A DNA stretch of 16,226 bases. It comes from Candidatus Margulisiibacteriota bacterium. GTDB lineage: Bacteria; Margulisbacteria; WOR-1; O2-12-FULL-45-9. Made by a program: the position numbers and the translations under genes. The number at the start of each line of letters is the position of its first letter. The stretch's first letter is position 1. The DNA lies in assembly GCA_030018645.1 (NCBI GenBank), contig JASEHX010000017.1:1-16226 (forward strand), in the 5' to 3' direction. The notes below the pieces were generated by a model that was not told the DNA's origin, did not search any database, and worked only from the letters and a program-made list of their open reading frames with translations. Positions 6,183-12,157 of the stretch are shown piece after piece.

Positions 6183-6980
6183 ATGGAAACAATATTGCTT
6201 TTTATCCTCGGTAGTATTATTGGCAGTTTCTTAAATGTCTGCATTTATCGCCTGCCCAGAAATGAATCAATTGTTTTGCCGCCGTCGCATTGCCCTTCCT
6301 GCGGCAATAAACTGGGGATTATCGACTTGATCCCGCTAGCCAGCTATTTGTTGTTGGGCGGCAAATGCCGGTTTTGTAAAAAGAAAATCGTGCTGCGCTA
6401 CCTTTTAGTTGAATTAATCAGCGGATTGTTTCTAATTTGGCTCAATTTACTTGCTCCATTGTGGGTCCAGCCCGCCAATTTTATCTTCACTGCCATCTTC
6501 TTTTATTTGTTATTGCTGATCTTTTTTATCGATGCCGAAAATCAAGTAATCCCGGACAGCTTAAATGTTGGGTTGATTTTCTTGGGATTAGTTTTCAATT
6601 TGGCGCAGGGCGCCGTCTTGTCGACGGCCGGTATTTCACTGAACCCTATATTTTCTGCCGTGGCCGGAATGGGGTTAGGGTTTATTATATTATGGTTAAT
6701 TGGTTTTTGGGGGAAGATTTGGTTTAAAAAGCCGGCGATGGGGGAGGGCGACATATTTTTGGCGGCGGCTCTGGGAGCGTGTTTGGGGTGGAGGGGAGTA
6801 TTAGTCGCTATTTTCCTGGCATATTTATTGGCGGCCGCAGTTGCGGTTTATCTTCTACTATCTAGGAAAGCCAAGTTTGGCCAATATATCCCATTTGGCC
6901 CGGCGCTGGCGGGGGCGGGGATCTTGGCTTTATTGTTTGGGGAAAGGATCATCGCCTGGTATTGGCAGTTATTTTTATGA
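6183..6980 (+). CDS. pilD: Type IV prepilin leader peptidase/N-methyltransferase
   Basis: A 265-aa polytopic membrane aspartic protease of the A24 family. It cleaves the leader of type IV pilins or pseudopilins and methylates the new N-terminus. Features: GSFLNVCIYRLPR (14-26), a cytoplasmic zinc-type four-cysteine site C37/C40 and C62/C65 seen in bifunctional members, the catalytic aspartates in FIDAENQVIPD (D117) and GEGD (D190), and about seven hydrophobic segments. The conserved N-terminal domain suggests both activities are kept. The stop overlaps the ATG of the following DivIC/FtsB-like gene. A pilus or type II secretion system is implied, but no pilin or assembly gene is in the window. 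Confidence 0.94.
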   Translation: METILLFILGSIIGSFLNVCIYRLPRNESIVLPPSHCPSCGNKLGIIDLIPLASYLLLGGKCRFCKKKIVLRYLLVELISGLFLIWLNLLAPLWVQPANFIFTAIFFYLLLLIFFIDAENQVIPDSLNVGLIFLGLVFNLAQGAVLSTAGISLNPIFSAVAGMGLGFIILWLIGFWGKIWFKKPAMGEGDIFLAAALGACLGWRGVLVAIFLAYLLAAAVAVYLLLSRKAKFGQYIPFGPALAGAGILALLFGERIIAWYWQLFL

Positions 6981-7237
6981 AAAGAATCGGCTGGATAATA
7001 TTGGCCTTGTTGGTGCTGTACTTTATTTTTCTCATCCGTCAAGATATAATAAATAATCTTGATCTGCAAAAGGAATCGCACAGGACAGCGGCAAGGATCA
7101 AAGATGCCGAACGGCTTTATCAAGCGCTGCAGAATCGCATGCTTTTGCTAAATAAGGACGCATATATCGAAAAATTAGCTCGGACGAAGCTGGGATTGGT
7201 GAAAAAAGGCGAGAAGGCATATAAGGTAATTTTTTGA
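6977..7237 (+). CDS. FtsB/DivIC-family septum formation initiator
   Basis: An 86-aa single-pass membrane protein: a hydrophobic segment at about residues 5-20 (WIILALLVLYFIFLI), then a helical, probably coiled-coil stretch (about 26-60) and the family ending DAYIEKLARTKLGLVKKGEKAYKV. FtsB/DivIC proteins form a complex with FtsL and DivIB/FtsQ that regulates septal peptidoglycan synthesis. I start it at ATG 6977, which overlaps the prepilin peptidase stop as ATGA; a start 15 nt upstream in frame would lengthen the overlap and has no support. Coupling to a prepilin peptidase is not functionally obvious. Confidence 0.85.
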   Translation: MKRIGWIILALLVLYFIFLIRQDIINNLDLQKESHRTAARIKDAERLYQALQNRMLLLNKDAYIEKLARTKLGLVKKGEKAYKVIF

Positions 7238-7257
7238 AAGATAATGATGCCTGGATG

Positions 7258-7274
7258 GCCCGCCAAAGGCGGGC
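7258..7274. repeat. Small GC hairpin GCCCGCC-AAA-GGCGGGC
   Basis: A perfect 7-bp stem with an AAA loop lies 20 bp after the DivIC/FtsB-like gene. There is no T-run on either side, so it is a poor intrinsic terminator. It sits at the point where similarity to GIY-YIG nucleases begins, and may be a short palindromic repeat element or a rearrangement junction. Confidence 0.6.
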
Positions 7275-7433
7275 AACGAGAGGGCGACTAAAAAACGAAT
7301 ACCATTTAAGTTGTTATATTATGAAATGTTCTCTTCGCGAATTGAAGCTCGACAAAGAGAAAAGAAATTAAAAAGTGGTTTTGGTAGAGAATGGATTAAA
7401 AATAACTTAATAAAAAGACTTGATAATTTATAG
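7272..7433 (+). pseudogene. GIY-YIG endonuclease remnant (C-terminal half only)
   Basis: The frame reads GNERATKKRIPFKLLYYEMF, then SSRIEARQREKKLKSGFGR, then EWIKNNLIKRLDNL and a TAG. This matches the C-terminal half of small GIY-YIG family proteins (pattern ATK.RRPFKL.YYE.F.S...A..REK.LKSG.GR). The N-terminal half, with the GIY and YIG motifs and the catalytic Arg, is missing; upstream is the GC hairpin and then the DivIC/FtsB-like gene. The first ATG in frame (7326) would give only a 35-residue peptide. I read it as a truncated relic ending 7 bp before tRNA-Leu. The exact limits are approximate. Confidence 0.7.
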
Positions 7434-7439
7434 CTAACT

Positions 7440-7523
7440 GCCGTCGTGGCGGAATTGGTAGACGCAAGGGACTTAAAATCCCTCGGTCGCAAGGCCATGC
7501 CGGTTCGATTCCGGCCGACGGCA
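7440..7523 (+). tRNA. tRNA-Leu (UAA)
   Basis: The acceptor stem GCCGTCG (7440-7446) pairs with CGACGGC (7516-7522), with discriminator A. The anticodon stem AGGGA/TCCCT encloses CTTAAAA with anticodon TAA at 7474-7476. The T loop is TTCGATT, and a long variable arm (CTCGGTCGCAAGGCCAT region) marks a class II tRNA. The 3' CCA is not encoded, so a CCA-adding enzyme is needed. Confidence 0.96.
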
Positions 7524-7569
7524 AATTTAGCAATGTTGCCCATATTCATTGTTTAATGCAAGTAATGAT

Positions 7570-7607
7570 GTTGGATATTCGATATATACATTGACAGGAT
7601 ATCTAAC
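7570..7607. promoter_or_regulatory. Inverted repeat around the -35 of the antitoxin gene
   Basis: GTTGGATATTC (7570-7580) and GGATATCTAAC (7597-7607) are complementary at 9 of 11 positions and bracket the TTGACA box. This is a likely operator for the HTH antitoxin encoded just downstream, as in most autoregulated toxin-antitoxin operons. Confidence 0.5.
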
Positions 7608-7619
7608 GCTTGGTATAAT
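7591..7619 (+). promoter_or_regulatory. Consensus promoter of the toxin-antitoxin operon
   Basis: TTGACA (7591-7596), a 17-bp spacer ending in TGG, and TATAAT (7614-7619): both boxes are perfect and the -10 is extended. AAGGAG (7624-7629) lies 8 nt before the ATG at 7638. Such a strong promoter implies tight repression. Confidence 0.85.
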
Positions 7620-7637
7620 AAACAAGGAGTTTAAATT

Positions 7638-8438
7638 ATGATCAAAAATGAAAAGAAAAAGATAGCATTGCGGTTGAAACAGTTGAGAGAAAAGATGGGA
7701 TTGTCCCAAGAAGCCGTGGCGGATGCCATAAGGGTGCCTCGCACCGCTGTATCCCAAATAGAAAACGCTGAAAGAAGTGTATCTAGCATTGAATTAGCCG
7801 CTTTTTCCAAATTATATGAGGTTTCAACAGATTACATGCTAGGATTAGAAAAAGAGCCAGAAATTATTTTACCAAAAGAATCACATCAACCTCCGAAACA
7901 AGCCATGCGAATTTCTATGCCCAAAATTAACATTGACAAATTTAAACAGGTTTTGCTCTACATTTTAGAGCAATGTGCTGGGAAGCCCAACATCGGCAAG
8001 ACGGTCTTATATAAATTATTGTATTTCTCAGATTTTAATTATTATGAATCCTACGAAGAGCAAATGACGGGGGCCACATACATGAAACTTAAATATGGGC
8101 CAATTCCTGTTGAAATTTCTAAATTAATTGATTCGATGGAAAAATCTGGAGAAATAAGAAAAATAAGAGCAGAATATCGCAATTATCCTCAAGAAAGGTA
8201 TATACCGCTTGTTAAGGCCGATCTAAGCAAATTAAGAGCCAGCGAAAAAGAGATTATTGATAAGGTATTGATTGCTCATTCCGATAAAACTGCAACAGAA
8301 ATAAGCAATTATTCGCATGAGGATATCCCCTGGAAAGCCACGTATGAGAAGGGCATAATCGATTACGAGCTTGTTTTCTATCGCACGCCGGCTTATTCCG
8401 TTAGGAGCTATCCCGATGAGGATAGCAATGATCTTTGA
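7638..8438 (+). CDS. XRE-HTH plus Panacea (DUF4065, SocA-like) antitoxin
   Basis: A 266-aa protein. Residues about 9-64 form an XRE helix-turn-helix (LRLKQLREKMGLSQEAVADA, then VPRTAVSQIENAER). After a linker, about 97-258 match the Panacea/DUF4065 domain: VLLYILEQC, NIGKTVLYKLLYFSDFNYYE, MTGATYMKLKYGPIPVEI, then YSHEDIPWKAT. Panacea domains are known from antitoxins that neutralise many unrelated toxins, and the fused HTH is expected to repress the operon. The gene has a strong Shine-Dalgarno and a consensus promoter with an inverted repeat. The end overlaps the toxin gene by 11 bp, the usual antitoxin-first order. The toxin partner is inferred from position. Confidence 0.9.
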   Translation: MIKNEKKKIALRLKQLREKMGLSQEAVADAIRVPRTAVSQIENAERSVSSIELAAFSKLYEVSTDYMLGLEKEPEIILPKESHQPPKQAMRISMPKINIDKFKQVLLYILEQCAGKPNIGKTVLYKLLYFSDFNYYESYEEQMTGATYMKLKYGPIPVEISKLIDSMEKSGEIRKIRAEYRNYPQERYIPLVKADLSKLRASEKEIIDKVLIAHSDKTATEISNYSHEDIPWKATYEKGIIDYELVFYRTPAYSVRSYPDEDSNDL

Positions 8439-8778
8439 ATGTTTGACAGAGTTTCAAAGAGACTTAAAACAGCTTCTAAAACGTTTTAGAAGTATTGAGG
8501 AAGACCTCGAGACACTAAAGAAATATTTAATAACATGCCCTTCAGCTTTTCCTCCTACCAGTTTTTTATTGAATAATTTAAATTCAAATCAGGAAATTAT
8601 CAAAATTAAAAAGTTTGCTTGTAAAGCACTCAAGGGGAAAGGATCTAACAGCGGGATTAGAATTATTTACGCATTTCATAAGGATGAACAAAAGATCGTT
8701 TTTATTGAGTTGTATTTTAAGGGAGATAAAGCTTCTGAAGACCGGGATAGAATTATTAAATATTATGGAAAGAAGTAA
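8428..8778 (+). CDS. RelE/ParE-superfamily toxin-like protein
   Basis: A 116-aa protein: FQRDLKQLLKRF and a helical hairpin, then KGSNSGIRIIYAFHKDEQ, IVFIELYFKGDKASEDRD and RIIKYY. The order of helical hairpin followed by a strand-rich core ending in R-I-I-Y and I-E-L-Y-F strands resembles RelE/ParE-like toxins annotated as addiction-module or plasmid-stabilisation proteins. RelE types cleave mRNA on the ribosome, ParE types poison gyrase; I cannot tell which applies. I choose ATG 8428 because GAGGA at 8418-8422 lies 5 nt upstream; ATG 8416 is in frame but lacks a site. It overlaps the Panacea antitoxin by 11 bp. Confidence 0.72.
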   Translation: MIFECLTEFQRDLKQLLKRFRSIEEDLETLKKYLITCPSAFPPTSFLLNNLNSNQEIIKIKKFACKALKGKGSNSGIRIIYAFHKDEQKIVFIELYFKGDKASEDRDRIIKYYGKK

Positions 8779-8799
8779 AAATTTTACTTTTTTCTTTCA
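8773..8799 (+). terminator. Weak intrinsic terminator candidate after the toxin gene
   Basis: AAGTAA and TTACTT form an AT-only stem that includes the toxin stop codon, followed by a run of T with one C. The stem is weak, so termination efficiency is doubtful. Confidence 0.35.
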
Positions 8800-8810
8800 C
8801 TAAAATCATG

Positions 8811-8816
8811 TACAAT
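8811..8816 (+). promoter_or_regulatory. nadE -10 box, near-leaderless
   Basis: TACAAT lies 8 nt before the nadE ATG at 8825. The upstream -35 region is only T-rich (8788-8793), so the promoter call is tentative. A transcript would begin within about two bases of the start codon. Confidence 0.4.
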
Positions 8817-8824
8817 CAAGGGCA

Positions 8825-10435
8825 ATGAAACTAGCTCTGGCCCAAATTAATCCTACTGTTGGCGACCTAACCGGCAATACCCAGAAGATTTTGGCTTTTA
8901 TCACTGATGCCAAAAGCCAAAAGGCCGATTTGATTATTTTTCCTGAACTAGCCATCACCGGTTACCCGCCGGAAGACCTGCTTTTGAAACCACAGTTTAT
9001 TGCCGATAACCTTTCTGCATTGCGGGAAATTGTTAAACATTGCCGGGGGATTGCCGCCTTTATTGGTTTTGTAGATAAGAAAAGTAAAGGCATCTTCAAT
9101 GCAGGAGCCTTCATTGAAAATGGAAAGATAAAGAAAATTTACCATAAGGTGCACTTACCCAATTACGCTGTCTTTGATGAAAAAAGATATTTTACGGCCG
9201 GCAAAGAAGGGGTTATGGTCAGCTATAAAGGCCTGAAAATAGGGTTGGGGATTTGTGAAGATATTTGGGCGGAAAAGGGGCCGTATCTGGCAGAAGCCCG
9301 CAAAGGCGCCGATCTAATTATCAATATTAATGCCTCGCCATATCATATCGGCAAAATCAAACAGCGCGAAAAAATGCTAAAGACGCGCGCAAAACGGATC
9401 AAAACCCCAATTCTCTATGTCAATATGGTCGGCGGGCAGGATGAACTGGTTTTTGACGGCGGGAGTATGGTGGTTAGCCCGCAAGGGAAGGTAATCGCGG
9501 CCGCTAAACAGTATCGGGAAGAATTGTTGATGGTTGAGTATGGGGAAGAGGGGATAAGAAGGCAGCAGGGGGAATTAGAAGGGAAGAGGGAGTTAGATGG
9601 CAGAGAAGAAGTATATGAAGCGTTGGTTTTGGGGGTCAAAGATTATACGCGGAAGAATGGGATAGCCGATGTGGTGGTCGGCCTTTCCGGCGGGATCGAT
9701 TCGGCGCTGGTGTTGACGATTGCGGCCGATGCGCTTGGGCCGGGACAGGTGCATGCGGTTTATATGCCGTCGCCGTACTCGGCTAAACAAAGCTTGGAGG
9801 ATGCTGCGCAAACAGCGGACAACCTTGGCGTAAAACTGCAGATCATACCCATATCGGATATCTTTGCCGATTATCTAAAAATTATAACCCCTAGTTTTGC
9901 CGGCAAGCCAGTTGATGTCACCGAAGAGAATTTACAAGCCCGCATCCGCGGCAATTTCTTAATGGCGCTTTCCAATAAATTTGGCTGGCTGGTGTTAACC
10001 ACCGGCAATAAATCGGAAATGTCTTGCGGTTACTGCACGCTTTACGGGGATATGGCGGGCGGTTTTGCAGTGGTAAAAGATGTGCCCAAGACCGTGCTTT
10101 ATCAATTAGTTGACTGGCGCAACCAAAAGAAAGCAGTAGTTCCCCAATCAATCATCCAGCGAGCTCCCACAGCAGAACTAAAACCCAACCAAACCGACCA
10201 AGATACTTTGCCGCCGTATGCGGTTTTGGACCAAATCTTAAAAGCTTATGTTGAAGAGAATAAAAGCTTAAAACAAATTATCGGCAAAGGAATAGATGGG
10301 AAAACCGCCAGAGCCGTTATTAACATGATTGATAGGTCAGAATATAAAAGGCGGCAGTCGCCGCCCGGCCCCCGCATCACTCCGCGGGCTTTTGGCAAAG
10401 ATTGGCGCTTACCGATTACCAACCGCTATTCGTGA
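8825..10435 (+). CDS. nadE: Glutamine-dependent NAD+ synthetase
   Basis: A 536-aa two-domain enzyme that amidates nicotinic acid adenine dinucleotide to NAD+ with ammonia from glutamine. The N-terminal nitrilase-type glutaminase has the Glu-Lys-Cys triad at E41 (FPELAITGYPP), K108 (HKVHLPNYAVFDEKRYF) and C144 (GLGICEDIW). The C-terminal ATP pyrophosphatase domain has SGGIDS at 288-293, then TTGNKSEM and the ending PRAFGKDWRLPITNRY. Residues 240-262 form a charged linker from very purine-rich DNA. The gene has its own promoter and overlaps the 3' end of the converging regulator gene by 27 bp. Its product level should bear on the NAD(H) ratio sensed by Rex, but no Rex site is seen here. Confidence 0.96.
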   Translation: MKLALAQINPTVGDLTGNTQKILAFITDAKSQKADLIIFPELAITGYPPEDLLLKPQFIADNLSALREIVKHCRGIAAFIGFVDKKSKGIFNAGAFIENGKIKKIYHKVHLPNYAVFDEKRYFTAGKEGVMVSYKGLKIGLGICEDIWAEKGPYLAEARKGADLIININASPYHIGKIKQREKMLKTRAKRIKTPILYVNMVGGQDELVFDGGSMVVSPQGKVIAAAKQYREELLMVEYGEEGIRRQQGELEGKRELDGREEVYEALVLGVKDYTRKNGIADVVVGLSGGIDSALVLTIAADALGPGQVHAVYMPSPYSAKQSLEDAAQTADNLGVKLQIIPISDIFADYLKIITPSFAGKPVDVTEENLQARIRGNFLMALSNKFGWLVLTTGNKSEMSCGYCTLYGDMAGGFAVVKDVPKTVLYQLVDWRNQKKAVVPQSIIQRAPTAELKPNQTDQDTLPPYAVLDQILKAYVEENKSLKQIIGKGIDGKTARAVINMIDRSEYKRRQSPPGPRITPRAFGKDWRLPITNRYS

Positions 10436-11692
10436 TTCTAGGAAGGCCGGGTTTACACCCAAAATAGCGGCGGTCTTGTCCTTATCGCTGTGGTTTTTTT
10501 TGAAAATCTTTTGCACGTAACCTTCTTCAAACGCCGGCAGGAAATTTCCTCCGGCTCCGGAAGAGAAAGAAAGCAAAATATCAATTGGCAGGTTTATTAC
10601 GTCAATTTCCTTTACCGGCGCAGTCAGGAAAATCCTCTCAATAACACTTTCCAGTTCCAATACGTTGCCCGGCCAAAGATAATTAGCCAGCGCTTCTCGG
10701 GCGGCGGGAGTAAAGAGATGTTCGGTCTTGTAAATGGTCGAAAACTTTTCCAGCAGGCGGTCAATAATCAGGGGGATATCAGCTAAACGCTCGCGCAGAG
10801 GCGGGATAGAAAGAACATGGCTGTCAAAAAATTCGGCCAGGAATTGATTTTTGGATGCGAAATCAGGGCAAGCAGAAGCAATGATCCTTGCCTCAATTGG
10901 CAATGAAGCGGTTCCCCCATTGCGGATAAATTGGCCGGAAGGTAGGATTTTACTAATCTCTGCCGGCAGGGCATCAAGATTTTCTATATAAAGCGTTCCT
11001 CCTTTGGCTAATTCTAAAAGCCCGCTTTGTCCCTGCAGTTCGACGACATTTGAGCCCTTTTCTTGTCCGAACAAGAGAGCTTTTATTTTTTGCGGGGGCA
11101 TTTCGGAGGAAAGAACAAGTTTTAGGAAAATTCCTTTGGAAAGGCTGGAGTTGTGGATAAATTCAGCCAAAGTTTCTTTCTCGGTTCCCATTTCCCCTAA
11201 TATTAAGACGGGCTGAGATCCCTTCATCTTGGCGGCGGTTTCTAATAAAGCCAGGAATTTTTCGCTTTGCCCGATCAAGTCACGGCATTTTAGCGGGAAT
11301 GAATGCAGGAGCGCATGGCTTTCGCCCAGCAGGCTTTTGCGCAGCAGAATTTTTTCGATTAGCTTCAAGATTTGGTTGACATCAAAGGGTTTAATAACAT
11401 AGTCGCGGGCGCCCAACTTGATAGCCTCGCTGGCCTTGCGCATGTCATTGACCGCCGTGACCATGATAATTTCCAGGTTGGGATCAATTTCCTTGATTTT
11501 CTTTAAAGTTTCCAATCCATCCAGCCCGGGCATGCGGATATCGAGGAAAGCCAGGTCAAATTTTTGGCCGGAAATGATTTTTAAGGCAGCTTCGCCCGAG
11601 GCGGCGGTCTGCACCTGATATAAACCAGTAAGGATTAGGGAAAAGGACTCCCTTATGGAAAGTTCGTCGTCAACAACTAATATTTTATGCAT
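10409..11692 (-). CDS. Degenerate NtrC-like response regulator (inactive AAA+ domain)
   Basis: A 427-aa protein with receiver, AAA+ and Fis-type HTH layout. The receiver looks functional: DD at 8-9, phosphoacceptor D51 (LAFLDIRMPGLDG), T79 and K101. The AAA+ domain has lost key residues: Walker A is GEMGTEKE (166-173) instead of GESGTGKE, the GAFTGA loop is replaced by GSNVVE (213-218), Walker B is TLYIENLD (233-240) instead of TLFLDEIG, and the arginine-finger segment RxDLYYRL is FLAEFFDSHVL. SIPPLRERLADIPLI and WPGNV remain. It should not hydrolyse ATP or remodel sigma-54. An upstream extension to 11770 overlaps the preceding gene; ATG 11692 (MHKILVVDDE) fits the receiver start. It is coupled to the 111-aa gene by an 8-bp overlap. 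Confidence 0.85.
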   Translation of the reverse strand: MHKILVVDDELSIRESFSLILTGLYQVQTAASGEAALKIISGQKFDLAFLDIRMPGLDGLETLKKIKEIDPNLEIIMVTAVNDMRKASEAIKLGARDYVIKPFDVNQILKLIEKILLRKSLLGESHALLHSFPLKCRDLIGQSEKFLALLETAAKMKGSQPVLILGEMGTEKETLAEFIHNSSLSKGIFLKLVLSSEMPPQKIKALLFGQEKGSNVVELQGQSGLLELAKGGTLYIENLDALPAEISKILPSGQFIRNGGTASLPIEARIIASACPDFASKNQFLAEFFDSHVLSIPPLRERLADIPLIIDRLLEKFSTIYKTEHLFTPAAREALANYLWPGNVLELESVIERIFLTAPVKEIDVINLPIDILLSFSSGAGGNFLPAFEEGYVQKIFKKNHSDKDKTAAILGVNPAFLESRIAVGNR

Positions 11693-12020
11693 GGGCAAAC
11701 CGGTCGATAATGACCAATGCTTGTTTGCGCAGCTCTGCGTCGTGCATAATGCCGCGGGCGATAGTATCAATCATGGCCTTGGCCCCTTTTGAAGCAACCA
11801 ATGAAGGTCCAAATTCGGCGGCGACCGCCATCTTTACAATTTTAGCAATTGCGTCAGCGATGGTATCATCTTTTTTAAGCTCATTGGCCAGGCCTTTTTC
11901 AAAGAGTTCAAGCTTTGCCAAATCCCTTTCTTCCAGCTCATCCCCAATTTCTTTGCCCAAGATGACCGGCAAAAATTCCCGTGTCGGCGTCCATTCTTGC
12001 TTGCGAAGTTGTGTAGCCAT
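11685..12020 (-). CDS. Unknown 111-aa helical protein, cotranscribed with degenerate NtrC-like regulator
   Basis: I do not recognise this protein. It starts MATQLRKQEWTPTREFLP and is predicted to be mostly helical: an acidic, charged middle (EIGDELEERDLAKLELFEK, ANELKKDD) and an alanine-rich second half (IADAIAKIVKMAVAAEF, AMIDTIARGIMHDAELR). It has no cysteine, signal peptide or membrane segment, so it is probably cytoplasmic. ATG 12020 is chosen for its strong Shine-Dalgarno (AAGGAGG, 8 nt upstream); a start at 12053 has none. It lies behind a sigma-54-type promoter and overlaps the degenerate regulator by 8 bp, so the two probably work together, for example as a partner or effector pair; that is inference. 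Confidence 0.7.
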   Translation of the reverse strand: MATQLRKQEWTPTREFLPVILGKEIGDELEERDLAKLELFEKGLANELKKDDTIADAIAKIVKMAVAAEFGPSLVASKGAKAMIDTIARGIMHDAELRKQALVIIDRFAHA

Positions 12021-12069
12021 TTTTCTTTCCTCCTTCCGCGAAATCCGCGACAATCACTATCCGTGATCA

Positions 12070-12086
12070 AGCAATCTTATTGCCAA
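12070..12086 (-). promoter_or_regulatory. Sigma-54 promoter candidate for the 111-aa gene
   Basis: The minus strand reads TTGGCAATAAGATTGCT, matching the sigma-54 form TGGCAC-N5-TTGC with one change (TGGCAA). The invariant GG and GC are 10 bp apart, as required. Transcription would start near 12060, about 40 nt before the ATG. rpoN and an NtrC-type activator are encoded immediately upstream. Confidence 0.7.
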
Positions 12087-12133
12087 GCTAAATCGCGATA
12101 TTAGCACAAAGGAGGGGGCAAAACAACCAAAGG

Positions 12134-12153
12134 CTGCACGCGGGATTGTGCAG
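12134..12153. promoter_or_regulatory. NtrC-like palindrome upstream of the sigma-54 promoter
   Basis: CTGCAC (12134-12139) and GTGCAG (12148-12153) form a perfect inverted repeat with an 8-bp spacer. It resembles the known NtrC site TGCAC-N7-GTGCA except for one extra spacer base. Its centre is about 85 bp upstream of the predicted start, a plausible enhancer position. It also lies just after the activator gene, so it could instead be part of a terminator hairpin, although no T-run follows. Confidence 0.45.
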
Positions 12154-12157
12154 AAAG

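Noticed and set aside
6137..6244. 36-codon N-terminal extension of lipA
   Set aside because: It would read through the lipA promoter and into the divergent prepilin peptidase gene, and has no similarity to LipA N-termini.
7258..7274. Intrinsic terminator for the prepilin peptidase/DivIC operon
   Set aside because: The stem is good but neither side has a T-run, so it is recorded only as a hairpin repeat.
10409..10435. Frameshift or annotation error where nadE and the regulator overlap tail to tail
   Set aside because: Both C-termini look normal: NadE ends in PITNRY and the regulator ends inside a Fis-like HTH. A 27-bp convergent overlap fits the compact genome.
11693..11770. 26-codon extension of the degenerate regulator
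   Set aside because: It overlaps the 111-aa gene in another frame; the receiver domain starts naturally at MHKILVVDDE.
11710..12066. 118-codon plus-strand frame opposite the 111-aa gene
   Set aside because: It is low-complexity and serine-rich, typical of an antisense shadow. The minus-strand frame has the strong ribosome binding site and the operon overlap.
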